Assembly (NCBI GenBank): GCA_033439255.1
Contig: CM065886.1
Coordinates: forward strand, 744,001 to 808,000
DNA: 64,000 bases
Direction: 5' to 3'
DNA from: Hericium rajendrae
Lineage: Eukaryota; Basidiomycota; Agaricomycetes; Russulales; Hericiaceae
The position numbers and the translations under genes were made by a program. This document shows, one piece after another, positions 25,895-38,834 of this stretch. Under the pieces are notes generated by a model. The model was not told where the DNA came from, did not search any database, and worked only from the letters and a program-made list of their open reading frames with translations. Every line of letters starts with the position of its first letter. Position 1 is the stretch's first letter.

Positions 25895-27079
25895 AGGCCA
25901 ACATATTTGCCGAGCACATATGGCACGGAAACTGACCGTTTATGCTGTGATTTGCCCCACGTTTGGGCTGAGCTTACTTAGACGCTTTCGGTCGGAGATA
26001 TGTTCGGCCAATATCACAGAGAAAATGTGTGATCTGGGCACGATCTAATCTAGGATTGCATAGTCATGAAAACAATGATTTTCCCGGCCTTTGCCCTCAG
26101 CGGATAACCGCGTGACATCATCCATATACTCGCAATAAAAGCTGGGCGTTAATCGATTCTCTCCCTTCGGGCATTAGACAGCCGAAATTGCAACATATAT
26201 CAACCATCAGCTCGCACTTACCGCCCGGCTTTAAGTCTGCGAATACCAGTACTGAGTACCGGGATGTTTTCGTCCCTTTCCTTTGCATTAAAGAGACACA
26301 TATATCGGGTAGTAATAGACTGTTTTCACATACTTTCCACTCAGCCCAAATGGCCATGAAATCGACAATACTGATGCCATATTCTCTCAACTAAGATCAA
26401 GCAAGAATGAATCCTTACCTCTACATTAACATCCCAGATAAATTTGGCGCAAATGTCCACAGTCCATTGTCCACAGTCAACCATCAATTGTCCACATCCA
26501 ATGTCCATTATGCGACGGCGACATCGCCATCCACCATGCGACATCGCCATCCACCGTAGACATTGGACCATGCCACATCAACTGCCAATTCCAGCTTAAA
26601 AGGCAAAGCCTACAATATCCGACACTCACCGTGGACGAGAAGTCTCAAGCTGCTTGAGGGCCGGTTTCGCACCCTGCGGATTCAGAACGCTTAGCGCTGC
26701 ATCAAGCATGGGACTGGGTCATTAATGAAGACAGAATTCATGCACACAACGGCACTCCGACATTAGTACCAAAGCTTCAACCAACTTCGGCAGATTAATG
26801 TCAGTGCAGCGCGGCATCCACGACCTTGAAGCAAGCGTCAGCGACACCACAAGCGTGGTACGACAGACCGACCTAAAACATACAATCATAGGGCTGAATC
26901 ATGCAGCAAGGGAGGGCGGGCGGGCAGACATAAACCCAGGAAGAAGGAATTGTGGGCCATCCCGGCTCTTCCTCCAGCTCTCGCGCCATGGAGTCGTCGA
27001 TGTCTTCAATGCCATCAATGTGCTCAAACATGAGCGAAGGCAACACGGCTGCAACAGGCTTCTTAGCTGCGACAATCCT
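25895..27079. other. Intergenic, with a small imperfect repeat
   Basis: No supported gene. Near 26449-26565 the words TGTCCAC and CGACATCGCCATCCACC recur two or three times, a small degenerate minisatellite. Confidence 0.5.
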
Positions 27080-29010
27080 CGCGAACATCCGCGAACCTCG
27101 TCATTGCTGCTTGGAACGCCCTTCGAGATCATGCTGATCTGCGTCACGCCCTCGGTCCAGACAACTGTACGCTGGAGGGACGCATTGTTGCGCGTGAGCT
27201 TCGGGAGGTGTGAGAAGGTGCCGGTCTTCGCGGCCGGGTAAATTTCGCTCTCCTTGATGTGCGCGATCGCCCCGCGCGCCGTACACGGTCCAGTAGCTGC
27301 ATTCTGCCAGCCACTGCCACATGCCCTCACCGACGTCGATCGAGATATGGCGCGGCTGCAGCTGGTCCGCAATGTCGTTCAATCGGAGACATATGACCCG
27401 CACAATCGATTCCTTCGAGAGCTTGTTGAAGATCAGCACGGAGTTGAGGCGGGAAGAACTCGGCTGTCCGCACGAGGACCTCATTGCGGGCTTCGGGAGT
27501 TATGACAACATTCACGTCGGTTGCGATGGTGTGCACGAGGATGTCGCTACCCGAAAACTGCCATGAGAACAAGGGTTAAATATGTAAGGCTGGTCATAAA
27601 CATACCGAGATTGCTAGTCATGCAGATGATGGTGTTCTGCGAGAATACAGACATTAGAAAGACAGCGACCTGGGATTGGGTCAACACTACAAACCTTGAA
27701 GTCCACCTTCAGCCCCCAACTGTCAGTGATGCCGTCCTCATCCAAGATCTGCAGCAAGATCATCGACAGGTCCTTATGTGCCTTCTCCAGCTCGTCCAGC
27801 AGAATGACGGCTACAAGCAATGTGTCAATGTTGATATATACGGAATTGTCTCAATGACGAACCGTAAGGCCTTCGGCGAACCGATTCCGTCAGTTGACCT
27901 ACATGTAAGACGACTTGAGTCTTGGACAGAGAAAGATATGGAACATACTTACTGCCTTCCTCGAATCCAATGTATCCAGGAGTCACTCCAACCAGACGGG
28001 ACATTGTATGCCTATCGTGATACTGACGAAAGACGCGTGGCATCAGCATGTAGTGATAGACACAGACGACCTTCAAAGCCATATCTCCGACACGTTGATG
28101 ATGATCAACCCCCTTTGCTTGTCGTTGAAAAGAAGAACAAGGCGACAAGACGATTGGGTGCCTGCAGAGCCGCGCGGTATCCGGACCGCGACGCTGACGG
28201 CCTGCACGACGTGGTCTTACCCGATCACGCGTTTCTTCAGCACGTTCTGCATCTACACGATAACAGGCCGATGGTCAACAACAGCAGTATCTGAGTGAGT
28301 TGCCATGCACTCACATGAACGACCTTCCCCCGCTCGTCCTTGAGCAGGTTCTGCACGAGGATGACCGTCGACTTAGCCACGACGCGCGCGATGTCGTTCG
28401 ACGTCAGGCGGTCATGCAACATCGGCAGCGGCACCTCACCCTCGACGGGCAATTGTCTCTCGAAACTCCGAGATGGTCGAGAAGCGCAGATGCGATGCGA
28501 GCTCGTACTGCCCTTGGCGCTGGGCGACCTCGAGCACGTGTGTTGCCTGCTCGAGCTTCTCCTTGATGTCCTTGATGCGCTGCAGGCGCGCACGCTCTGT
28601 CGCATGTCCGTCAGCTGCGAGTCCGAAAATTTTAAGGGACAAAGACACTCACCGTCCTGCCATATCGCGGTAAGCGCAGTCGCCTCCTCGTGCTTGTGCT
28701 GTAGGTCCTCGTCCACAAGGTCGATGGATTTGTCTGAGAGGAAGCGATCGGAGATGTGCCGTGCAGAGTAGACAGCAGCTACGAGATACAGTCAGCAATG
28801 TACATGGCATGTGCGTTGTAAATCTACCTGTGGCCAGTGCGCTGTCGCAGATTTCGACAATGTGGTGGACTTCATACCGAGTTTTGAAGCCGTGGAGAAT
28901 GTATATGGTCGTGTCGACCGAAGATTCGTCAATCTCCAGCGGCTGGAAGCGACGTTCGCCTAAATGGTGAAGGCCGCGTCGGTGATGCATCACAGGATGA
29001 CGCAGGGTCG
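27080..29010 (-). pseudogene. HSP78: Truncated HSP78 (mitochondrial ClpB) chaperone pseudogene
   Basis: The order of pieces is that of ClpB/Hsp78: [40 protein letters not shown], part of the middle coiled coil (LQRIKDIKEKLEQATHVLEV), [54 protein letters not shown] (Walker B of the second AAA domain), ITPEARNEVLVRTAEFFPP and LIFNKLSKESIVRVICLRLN. The whole first AAA domain is absent. About 45 codons of the middle domain are deleted after DLVDE, there is a frame break near 28465, a stop replaces Gln in VIG-Q-DHVVQAV near 28205, and the second Walker A is unrecognisable. Most splice sites are still readable. Intact Hsp78 is a matrix disaggregase, so a functional copy should lie elsewhere in the genome. 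Confidence 0.8.
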
Positions 29011-29718
29011 AACACACTTGACGGGCAATCCTTGATACTCTCGAAGTTGCCCGGTTTCTACTCAATCTACGTGGCCGCAGGTCACAGCAATATTGAGGCC
29101 ACTACCGCACAGACATAGCGACATATCGCGATGGTTCTGGCTCTTCGATGACTTCGGCTTCGTATTCCGGGAATCCATCGAGCGGCGCGGCATGCAACGG
29201 GAGATGGATAGCGTTTTGAGCGAGATCCAGGAAAATGAGAGCTGATAGGATCACTGAGAACGCGTGAGATGGACCCTGATCACTTCAGACGCACATACCA
29301 ACCCGAAAACAGGATGCGCGAATTCCTTGCTTGCCCCGAAGGTCTTGCGATGTGGGATGAATACGTTCATGCTTGAGCCCTAAGCTAGAGCAGCAGGTTG
29401 CAGGCACTTGTGACCTCCCGCTGCCTCCAAGTCCTCGTCGCGAGAAAACAACGGATACGTCGCAAACTGCAGTAACAACTCCGACTCTCGTATCCTCGCA
29501 TCCATTCTAACGTTCGCCACATGAACCTGCTGAAGTTCTTTCGCACAGTCGTTCTGAAGACGTTTGAATCTGTTAGTGAACCCTAAATGTCGGGCTTAAA
29601 TCGACTCACTAGGTATTAGAATCGAGGATACGGCAAGCTTTTACGCGACGTCGCAGACGCGACATCAGGTACACGCGCATGGCCTCCACGACATCTTCGA
29701 CAGGATGAGAGGTTGGGC

Positions 29719-29937
29719 ATGCGGTGGGACTGGGGAGAGATATTTGTTGCAGAAAGCGGGGAGCACATTCGAAACTTGGTGCTGCAGAGCAACAAAGGTG
29801 CCCATCAGGAGAAGTTGAGAGAGCTTGCAGCCCGCAATTCGCATGGAAAGCTAGGTATTGTCGAATGGAAGGTCAAAACGCCGCCGAGCGAACAAGAATT
29901 TGTGAAGGAATGGAAGGGGATATTGGATAGATTGTAG
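29719..29937 (+). CDS. Small hypothetical ORF, possibly the last exon of an unknown gene
   Basis: A 72-codon frame (MRWDWGEIFVAESGEHIRNL to FVKEWKGILDRL) has a composition like real protein, with balanced charge and amphipathic helices. It lies upstream of, and opposite to, the HSP78 pseudogene. I do not recognise a family, and any upstream exons are unresolved. Confidence 0.3.
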   Translation: MRWDWGEIFVAESGEHIRNLVLQSNKGAHQEKLRELAARNSHGKLGIVEWKVKTPPSEQEFVKEWKGILDRL

Positions 29938-30086
29938 GGCACTGGTCGGGAAAGCGGTCTTGTTGATGAGATGTAGGCATGCGGACATGTTGGGATTGTA
30001 CGATAACACCTCATTTGTGCTCTATTCTTGAAACGTTCGATACCGCCTGCTGGGGCAGCTGTCTTGAAATTAATTCCACTCGCGGC

Positions 30087-30300
30087 GCTAGGCAACGCGC
30101 GCCTCGTCCTTCAGTGTGCTTTGTAGATACGACGGGCAAGAGGTGCCTTGGCTGCGATATTCCACCCGAACCTCGTCATAGCTGCCTGGGACGGCCTTCG
30201 AGACCACTGCGGCCAGACAAATGTCGCCCTCCTTGATGGTGAGAGCTGCACAGGTGATGCATCACCTGATTGACGCAGCGGTTGACGGTATCGAACACGA
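30087..30300 (-). pseudogene. Hypothetical C-terminal fragment
   Basis: The minus-strand frame reads EGDICLAAVVSKAVPGSYDE, VRVEYRSQGTSCPSYLQSTL, KDEARVA and a stop. It looks like a protein C-terminus, but upstream codons do not join through an intron of normal size. Family unknown. Confidence 0.2.
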
Positions 30301-31905
30301 AACCAACAGCCGGAATGTGTACGACGATTGATAATTGTTCAAGGAATGGAACCGCGCACATTTGATGCAATGCCGCCTGATCCCGAAGTCATCATGAGGT
30401 TCTCACAATCGGTGAAGGGCACCTCCCCGTTGAGGCCACGCGCGGTCGTTCCCAGTGTACGAGATCCTCGACGGCCGATACAAGCGACCTCCCCGGCTCA
30501 CTTCTACTCAGCCGTAGGTAACCCGAAGTTAATCGTATTGTTGGAGGATTACTTTACGAAGGCTGAGTGTTCCTGAAGCTGATCTAAAAGGATTCAGTCC
30601 ATAAGCAAAAACGAGAACTTTCAGCAAGACTAAATCGCTTACTGTACCCGAAAGGCCATCGTTTAGCTTCGTCGATGTATCGGAGTGCTATTGAGTGCGT
30701 CACGGAGCCTAGCTCCAGTGTATGGAGGAGCCGCATACCAGAAATTATACCAAAGACAACCCTGACATCCCCTTCGTAGGCATCCCCCGTGCGACCGGGA
30801 ACACCTAATTGACCATTTTCCCATACGCCGCGCATTAAAGTGACGCTGCCACAGCTCGAGCTGTTCATCTTCAACCCAATTGCTTTACAAGGTCCCGACT
30901 TCCGCCACCGCGACGAAAGCTTTAACCAAGCCCGGCAAGCAAGCATAGATGTAGCGTGTATCTCGGCGTGCTGGTAAGCTATATTGGATGACGAAGTGGT
31001 TAATAAACATGAAGACACAATGTTTGACAGAGACTCACGCTACGTGGTATTGACCTCCACATAAAGAGCTTGAAGAGGCTTCCGTCCCACCGACACCTTA
31101 TACTGTGCTTCAACACCGTCTTCGCCGCTCTCAAGGGTAGTGCTTTGTCGAACCCGCTTTACAAGGTCCCGTCCATGAGTCCGAAGACACAGGATTTAAC
31201 CAAGCCAGGCAGATTGAAGACGTGGTCAGGTAGGTAACCTCCACGTCAAGGAGCTTGAAGGGGCTTCCGTCCAGCCGACCCTTATACTGTGCTTCAACAC
31301 CATCTTCGCCGCTCTCAAGGCTAGTGCTGTGTCGAACCCGCTTTACAAAGTCCCATCCATGAGTCCGAAGACACAGGATTTAACCAAGCCAAGCAGGTTG
31401 AAGACGTGGTTAGGCTGGCTGGCTACGATTGAACCTGCAAATCGCCGCTCCACATCATTTGTAAGGAAAAAACGAGACCAAAGGCTCACCTCATGAGTGG
31501 ATAGCAGCTGTCGCCACCACGGTCGTGCATTATTGATCCGTCATTTGCCATAATGCAACACGAGTTACACCATCCACTGTTTGAAAGTGCTGGTACGGCC
31601 ATCGGACTCAAGATTGAATATGCAGTTTCTGTTATCGACGTGTGGATACTCCTTCATGCTTGAAGATGCTTGAGCGTAGCGGGAAGCTTGAGGTACCACA
31701 ATTCTGACACAAAGACTCCGTCACTCAACAGTCACACAGTCACTCCGACCTGTGACAGCTAACTCATAAGGGACCGTCTCCAACGATATCAATTTCCTCG
31801 ACTCTTGGCTTTATACTTTCATTTCGCAGCAGCTATAGGAATGCATATAAAAATTGTGTAGCGATATGGTCGTCGCAGTCCCATCATAACATGAATGAGT
31901 AGTCC
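30301..31905. other. Gene-poor stretch with a tandem duplication
   Basis: Contains a 144-codon minus frame (30584-31018) without family features and the 184-bp tandem duplication at 31054-31421. The stretch just before 31906 is downstream of the transposase gene. No inverted terminal repeat for that transposon was found here. Confidence 0.5.
31054..31421. repeat. Imperfect tandem duplication, unit 184 bp
   Basis: Unit 1 starts at 31054 (CCTCCACATAAAGAGCTTGA) and unit 2 at 31238 (CCTCCACGTCAAGGAGCTTG). Both continue through GAAGACACAGGATTTAACCA and GAAGACGTGGT. A third, much more diverged partial copy (CTTTACAAGGTCCCG ... TTTAACCAAGCCCGGCA) is at about 30884-30940. Confidence 0.8.
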
Positions 31906-34900
31906 TCAAAGCGCGTGAAGCCCATCTGAATCATAATCCGCTGCCTCAATCTCGACTTCGGGCATGTCCTCGTCGTAAGGTCGAAGCGTCTCGCCGCTCA
32001 CCATCTGTGAAGTAGAAATGGTTAGCGCCTCTCATACCCTTTAAATAAGATTTTTTAGACTCACGACATTCAATGGTAGTACATGGACGCAAGGTTTGTC
32101 GATCTGAGGCAGGATCAGTGGTGTTTTTGCGAAGTGAGACACAATGTCTGTCGGCCGGACAACTGTGATATGTTGGTCATACTGGTCATAGCACAATGAT
32201 CCGCATCCCAATGGAAATTTGCGATAGGGATCTTGTTCGGTGTCTTCCTCGGATAGCTCGTAAAGTCCTCGTACAATGAGATATACTTCGTCGGACAGAG
32301 GACCATCCACTTGTCGTATTATCTGTTCCAGCCTCCCCGCTCTAGTCGATTCCTCGTGATCAAATATAATGTTGCTATCCTTCGGCGATGAAGCATGTGG
32401 CTTGTATGTGACGCCCGAAATAAATATCTTCGGGCATGAAATGACTTTTCGTGACAAGATTTGCTCATCTGCCTTGCGTCTGATCAAGTCGTTGGTGAAT
32501 ATACCTCCATGCACGCTATTCGCAGCGTACAAAAACGCCTTATAGGCATCATCATCTAGTCGCGTTTCCTTGGGATGGGACGGAAGAGGTGCCGGAGTTG
32601 AGTCGGATCCCAAGATAGTGCTGTCGAGGATCCGAGTTCCGCGCCGGTCCTCTCCGACCATATGATCGTAGGCCTCGATGAGCTCGGACACCGTCTCTTT
32701 GACAACAGGGTCTTGCATGAGTGGGCGAAGATTCGCTCCCCGACAAGTATGTCGCATGAAAGTCAATTCAAGCTCGCCTGCGGAATACATCGAATAAGTC
32801 AGGAGACCGACCAGGACCACAACTTTCTTACCAAATTTCGCATTCGTGTTCTCTTGTTGTAAGAGGTAGTTGTATCTCTCGAAGGCAAAGGCGCGCCAGG
32901 CATGGACAGATCCGAAAGAGCTCAGAAACTCGCGTAGATGCAGTGCTAAATGATGGTTAGGGACAATCTTTGCATCCGGGTATAATATCGTCATGTCCTT
33001 GATGTAGCGGAGCATGTACTTGTCGTAAAGGGAGATGTGTTCTTCGGATGTGACACGCATAGTGCCGATCTCCACAGCGACGATGAGATCCACGAAATTT
33101 GAGAGCATCTGGGCCTCTCTCCCGTCCTTATCTCCCCACAACCTGACCAGGGTGATCGGCAGATGAACGAGGCATGTAGTCCTCCACTGATCGGCACTAA
33201 GTTTACCGTGCAGCATCGTGCCAAGACCAGTCGGTGCTGGGCTCACCCAAGCTGGGAGCTGGGTATTTGCCATATCCTTGCGGATCTCAGAAAGGATGTA
33301 CCGTCCTAAAACCGCCTTCTTAGCACTCTTGCGACCTTCTGGTCCGGGAATTTGAACTCCTTTATCGTCTTGTCGAGGTTGCCTGGCGCGGTCTTCTTCC
33401 CTCACCTGTTTATGTTGTTTCTGTGTCACATTGTTCCTGAGCCAGCCGTCGTAAAGTATATGAAGGAAGGCCGTACCAGTCTGAGAAGCCTTTCCTTCAA
33501 TTGCGGCTTATTACCGCCGGCTTTCATTTTGTGCGCCTTGCATACCTCCTTCAAAACCGGTACCGTCAGTTTCGCTAAATCGGCATCGCTCACAGCTGGA
33601 GAGCTGTTAAACCAAGAAACCGCAAGCTTGACCTGCTCGGCTTTCTTCCGATTTTCCTGTTGCATGCGAGGATCCTGCTTGGGATCTCCGTCGCCGTCCG
33701 AATCATCGACAGGAAGTTTATTGGAGGCACGCTATACGACTATAAGCACAAGGCAGATTTGAGACAGCGGAGCAATTGCGCACCCATGACATGAGTCTTG
33801 AGACGAGAGGTTGCTTGTTCCCCGACGTTGCCAAACCAAATTCTCTGCATAGGCTCGAAAGAACAGGCTTAGTATAATATAGCAAAGCTTTCTCGTCAAG
33901 CAGCTGGGCCGATTGTAGTAACGCTTTTGCGCTTTCGACATTCTTCTTTTCACTTAGGGTTGGAACCGGCTTCGAATGTGTCTCTACTTCTGTAGGCTGC
34001 GTTGGGTTCTCATCGGTACGAAAGTCGCTGTCGTCTCGTGATTTTGAGGAAGGTTCGCCTGCAGTGGATCCTTCTAACGGTACGGAGCGAGCTTCTTGAC
34101 GTAGTTTCTTCTGTCTTCTCTTTTTAGCCTAGCCTGACAGTCAGAATATATATATATATAAGATATAAAACGTATCGCATACGTATTTCTTTAAGATACT
34201 GAGTAACCCGTTTACCGTGGTTCCTCGACGAAGGTGACGATCCGAGCATAGATGGAAAAGCACAGCTTTCGGGAACTTCGATTTTGATATGTCTCCATTG
34301 TTGAGTACGTCCTCTGCCTGTTTCATCACGTTCGAGGGCGGTCTAGGAGGCTCGGGTGCCGTAGGCACTGCCAATGAGATATCATCGTCGTCTCCCTTGA
34401 TGTCCATTCCCCAGAGCTTCCTGCAGTGGTACTTGAAGACACCTAGATAAAGATTGTGCATAGAGTCGATCACGGTGAAAAGAAGAGGGTTCCAATAAGG
34501 CAAGCGAAGCAATTCCGACCAGCGTACTCCATATTTTTTATAGATCTCGGACTGTTCGTCTGGTGTTTGTGCATCTCTCCAAGCACGGGCGAGCTTTAGA
34601 TGTTCGGCGAAGTCTCTTCTTGGCCACGAGTTTCGATCGAGGTTCTCGATTTCACCTAATGGGAGGAGGCAGTACGTGCAGAAAAAATTCGACTGGTGAC
34701 CAGACAGTCCGGTGACTTGCTTTGCTGCAAGCAAATCGCAAACGAGGGGAATCAAGACAGAGCGCACAAGTCTGCCTTTATCATGTTTGGCTGTGTGCGA
34801 GAGATAAACCCCAGGGTCCCAAAGACAAAGGAGATCATCAACGAGCAAAGATAGGAAGTGATTGATTTGCTCCCCAGATGGCTTCGAAGGACCCGGGATG

Positions 34901-36598
34901 ACACCGACGAGGTACATATTCTCCGGGAGGTAGCGCAAGTGAGGAGGTAGGTTGAGGCATATCATGTAGATACCCGTCACGCTCGTCATTTGTTTTGCTG
35001 CCTTTGTACCGAACGGGTTGAATCCGTCAAGTCCTAGAGCGAATGCCAGACGTGATTCGGATCCTTCTTTTTTCGAAAAAAAAGTGGCCTTGTCCGGACC
35101 CAGAAATTGGGCAAACGTTGGTGAGTCCCAGATGTCCCGCATGTTTAACAATGGGTCGCTTGGGTCCCTTTTCAGGGGGGCATCTAAAAAATCCTCTACA
35201 CCTGGTCTAGAGAAAAGCCGGGCCACCCACTCCGTCATATCTTGATGCAGGTACGTCCGCACAGGATAGCTTATATCTTTACCACGAATTTTACGCGTCC
35301 GATGTAGCTCCGCATCACAGATGGGGCTTCCAGGTGTGTTTTGGTAAGTGCAGGTGGTCGGGCATGAGTCGTGGGCATAGAGTGCAAAGCATTGTGGGCA
35401 GCAAACATACGCATGTGTCCGCGGCTCTAGATCGAATGATCGGATGACAGTACGAACATCTTTCGGGAACTGCGATGGAAGGGGTGTCTCTTGAATGGTG
35501 TTGAAGTTCGCAGATGCCCTCAGAATACGCATCAGACCCTGCATTCCCGCTAGAAGCAAAGTGCTTGCTCTGCGCGAGAGACCACAAAAAAGATGAAGAA
35601 CCAAAACTGTTAGAAAGACGGATAGAGTCGCTGGGTGCCAAGTATGGTGCTGCTGGAAGAAATACGGTTCTGAATATGACAATAAACAACGTGAGCATGC
35701 GGATGAGACCGACAGACGCGTCACTTCTCACCACAATCAACGTATATTCCATATCCTTCCTCGGCGTGGCGTGTCTTTCCCTCTTCGGTCCTCGCCCGAC
35801 GCTGATATATCCACTCGAGCTCTTTAACACGATCAAAGTGCTCCAACGCCACCAAAATGCCTTCGACCAGACGTCCCTGTATATCCTTGATCGACTCGTC
35901 GTCGTGATGCGGAACAGACTCTACCGCCCGTAGGTACATAACCAGCTGGTTTTGCTGGTCTAGAATGATATCATTTGCTGGCGTCCCCGGCATCAATGCA
36001 TGAAGGTCACGGTTGATTTGAGGCAGCTCGTTGAATTCCGGGCGGACATAAGCTCCACAGATACGGGGGTCCTGGCAGAACGTCAAGCGTCCCTTAGGTG
36101 TCAAGAGAGTGGCGACTCGCTTGGTGATCGCTTTGTCCAGATGTTCGAGATCATCTCGGGCTGCCTTCTGTATCTTCGCACCTAGAAGCGCGAGGCGTTC
36201 AGCAAAAAGTCACTTGCTATCACGAGAAAACTCACCATCGTTCATGGGACGTGTATCTATAATACATGGAGTTGTGGACATCAGCTACACTAGAATATAG
36301 GTTTGGTACTATCCGCCGTACCTGTATCTGCCCCTGGTTTTTTTGCACTCCCACGTAGATGTGAGGGCTGGGCCGGCCCAGCAACAGGGGGTGCTCTCTG
36401 TCCCTGTGGTGCATCATTTGGAACGGGATGGACTCTCGTGTTGCTGCTTTTCCGGTGGGACTGGAATAACGCTCTCTCTAGGTAGATGCCTCCCAGAATG
36501 GAACCCTCGGCATCTGCTTCTCTCGAGCAATTGTTGCAACGGCAAAGATGAAGTTCAGGAGAGTCGTCATCTACGATTGCCGAGTAATCTCGAGGCAT
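31906..36598 (-). CDS. CACTA/EnSpm-type transposase (TNP2-like, Transposase_21), with a SAP-like exon
   Basis: A long gene in several exons, from an ATG at 36598 with a Cys-rich N-terminus (LHLCRCNNCSREADAEGSIL) to a short last exon ending VEIEAADYDSDGLHAL at 31906. The central exon (34185-35724) has the Transposase_21 signature: LGLDGFNPFG (first catalytic Asp region), NLPPHLRYLPENMYLVGVIP, GPSKPSGEQINHF, LLAAKQVTGLSGHQSNFFCT and VIDSMHNLYLGVFKYH. The C-terminal exon (32041 to about 33440) has KLSADQWRTTCLVHLPITLV and NHHLALHLREFL. Between them an exon (33426-33665) encodes a SAP-like DNA-binding helix pair (LAKLTVPVLKEVCKAHKMKA). The frame changes around 33450-33480 through an intron or a break I cannot place. 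No CACTA termini were found, so the element's limits are unknown. It may be immobile. Confidence 0.75.
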
Positions 36599-36698
36599 TT
36601 CAGCGTGATGGGGACAATATAGCTTAGATGTAACTCAGATGTCGACAGTGACGGTGGTGACGGCGGGTTTCAGGAAGTAGCAGACAGATCTACAGCAC

Positions 36699-36707
36699 CT
36701 TTTTATA
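36699..36707 (-). promoter_or_regulatory. TATA box of the transposase gene
   Basis: TATAAAAAG on the minus strand, about 100 nt upstream of the ATG at 36598. Confidence 0.5.
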
Positions 36708-37016
36708 CGTGACCCAAGTATAACCGGTTCCGATTATCGCATTTATCCGAGCTACGTTCTGATGGATACCCACAAGTTCTGATGATGATTCGGAACAGAT
36801 AACGCCTACTGACGCCCACAGAAGCATAGACAAGGTACCATCGATCAAAGCGCCTGCTGGATTGGGATCCTAATTATTGGCCGTAACGATCGAGTATCTC
36901 CTCTGGATACGTAGCATTCAGTACAACATACAGCATACAATGTTGGGTGATCTACACCGTGTGGATACAGCCTCAGAAGAGCAAATTTCCACCCGCAACC
37001 TTCGAACACAGACTGT
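36708..37016. other. Intergenic, nothing recognised
   Basis: Spacer between the WD40 gene end and the transposase gene start. No supported frame. Confidence 0.5.
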
Positions 37017-38834
37017 TCAGAGATCACGCTCCTCTTGCCTCGGAAGGGTGACCTGTTCCAGGATATACGCCGCCGACTTCATGATATATTGGCGTAACGC
37101 GCGTAACATGGCTTCCTTCCTCTCATTGAGAGAGGCAAAAAGTTCCGTTGAACCCGCAGTGATATGCCGCATGAGCAACTTGAACTCTGAATATGCCTGC
37201 CAAATGGCATTAGCCAAGGATAATATCAGGATATATATCCTCGTTACCTGACCGCGCATAGGTTGCCGTGAGCAGACTGAAATCACATAAACGAGTATTA
37301 GTCCCAGGGCCAGTCCAAGCCAATGTTCAAGCTACATGAAAGCGACGTAAGACTTGTGCCCACTGTCTGAATTGGCAAGCGTACCTTGGCCGTAACAATG
37401 AAACTACGTGAAAGGAGAATCATTAGTTGAACGGAAACTCAAGAGTTTTATTTGAAACAAACCACATACTCCGAAATAGCGCGGTAGATATGCTGGCCCC
37501 TGCGAGCCCTCCAGATCGTAATGACAGTATTTCCTTCGTCCTCGATGCATGCAGTCGCGATAAACCGATCGACATATCCTTCCCATGCCTGGACGAAGTT
37601 ACGATTTAAGCATGGTCGTCGACGCGATGGCATGGGGAGACAACTCACTGAGACGACCTGGACGCGACCTGAGGAGAAAGAGTTAGATCTGCATGGGTAT
37701 GGACGATGGAGACTACTGACGATCATGGAACAAACTTTCGTCGCTCTCGCCAGAAGCTGTATTCCATAGCTGGACATCACCGACATTGGAGCCGCAGGTA
37801 ACCAGTTTCCCGCCATGGAGAAATGATGGCGTAAGTGGAAAATTATTTCCAGGATTGTAACCCTTCTGCTTATAGGAGCGAATGACTTTGGATACACCAA
37901 ACTCGTAGAGATCCATCCCGTATCGAAGGTTTGAAAGGAGGATATAGCGGCCATTAGGGGATAGTACAGAGTAGGCACTGGCTCAGAACTGGTTTAATAC
38001 AACTCCGAGCAGATTAATTAAAACTTACATCAATCGGTTCTGAGGGGCTGGCGTAATTTTCCATACCTGCTGACGCGACTTCACATCCCAACAGCTATAC
38101 GGAGTGACGCTGATTATGTGGATGTAGAAAGATCTCGGAGAATTACATACATGACTCCATGTGCCAGATAAGATACGATGAGATTGCGTCCTTTGTTCGA
38201 AAAATGGAGCGAACGTGCTCTGATTCGTGTTTCCTGGACTTGGGAACTCTCGGGAAGTCTGGGCGGGGCAGGAAAAACAACTACGCTGGTGAAAGCATCC
38301 ACTAGTAGGAGAAAATGACATAAGTGTTCAGAAACTAGCATGATCGCGGGTTATCTCACAATTATCCAGCATTCTGGAAAGGTGGACCTCTTCAGCGATG
38401 CCTACCGTGAGATGCTGATTTGTGAGATCGAAAGCGAGAGCGTAGACAGTTCCCTTCAATCCCAGGAGAATTGAATGACCGCTGGAAGCGGAAGCCTATG
38501 TATAGCATGTAAGGTTTAACTTCGTAAGGGCATACTCTGGGACAAATACCCGAAAGTCATCAACAATGTAAGCACCTGCCCGCGTACCAAAGAAAAAGCT
38601 CATATTGGACATTGGATTCCAAAGAACAGACGTGACGCTGCTTTGGACGTCCGTGGAATACACCGATTTCCCGTTATTGACATCCCAGATATACACTTTT
38701 CCGCCATCGCTTCCGCTGAGGAGGAAGTCTCCAGAGGCTGAAAACGCCATGGAGGACACCGAATCGATTGTTGTCTCAGCAGTGTCGTCGAGCACAAGTT
38801 TCTTGGAATACGTGTCTTGAAGGGCGGCGGTCAT
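37017..38834 (-). CDS. WD40-repeat protein with C-terminal membrane segment
   Basis: The ATG at 38834 starts MTAALQDTYSKKLVLDDTAE. Propeller-type segments follow: MAFSASGDFLLSGSDGGKVY/IWDV, VLWNPMSNMSFFFGT, ARSLHFSNKGRNLIVSYLAH, YSCWDVKSRQQVWKI, AYSVLSPNGRYILLSNL and FLHGGKLVTCGSNVGDVQLW. Exons are joined by canonical introns. The last exons read ACIEDEGNTVITIWRARR, then a hydrophobic stretch (HWLGLALGLILVYVISVC) that looks membrane-spanning, and a charged amphipathic tail ending at 37017. WD40 proteins with one C-terminal membrane anchor recur in Agaricomycetes and most lack an assigned function. Partner and role are unknown. No lesions were noticed, although the short exons near 37400-37700 were not all placed. 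Confidence 0.72.
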
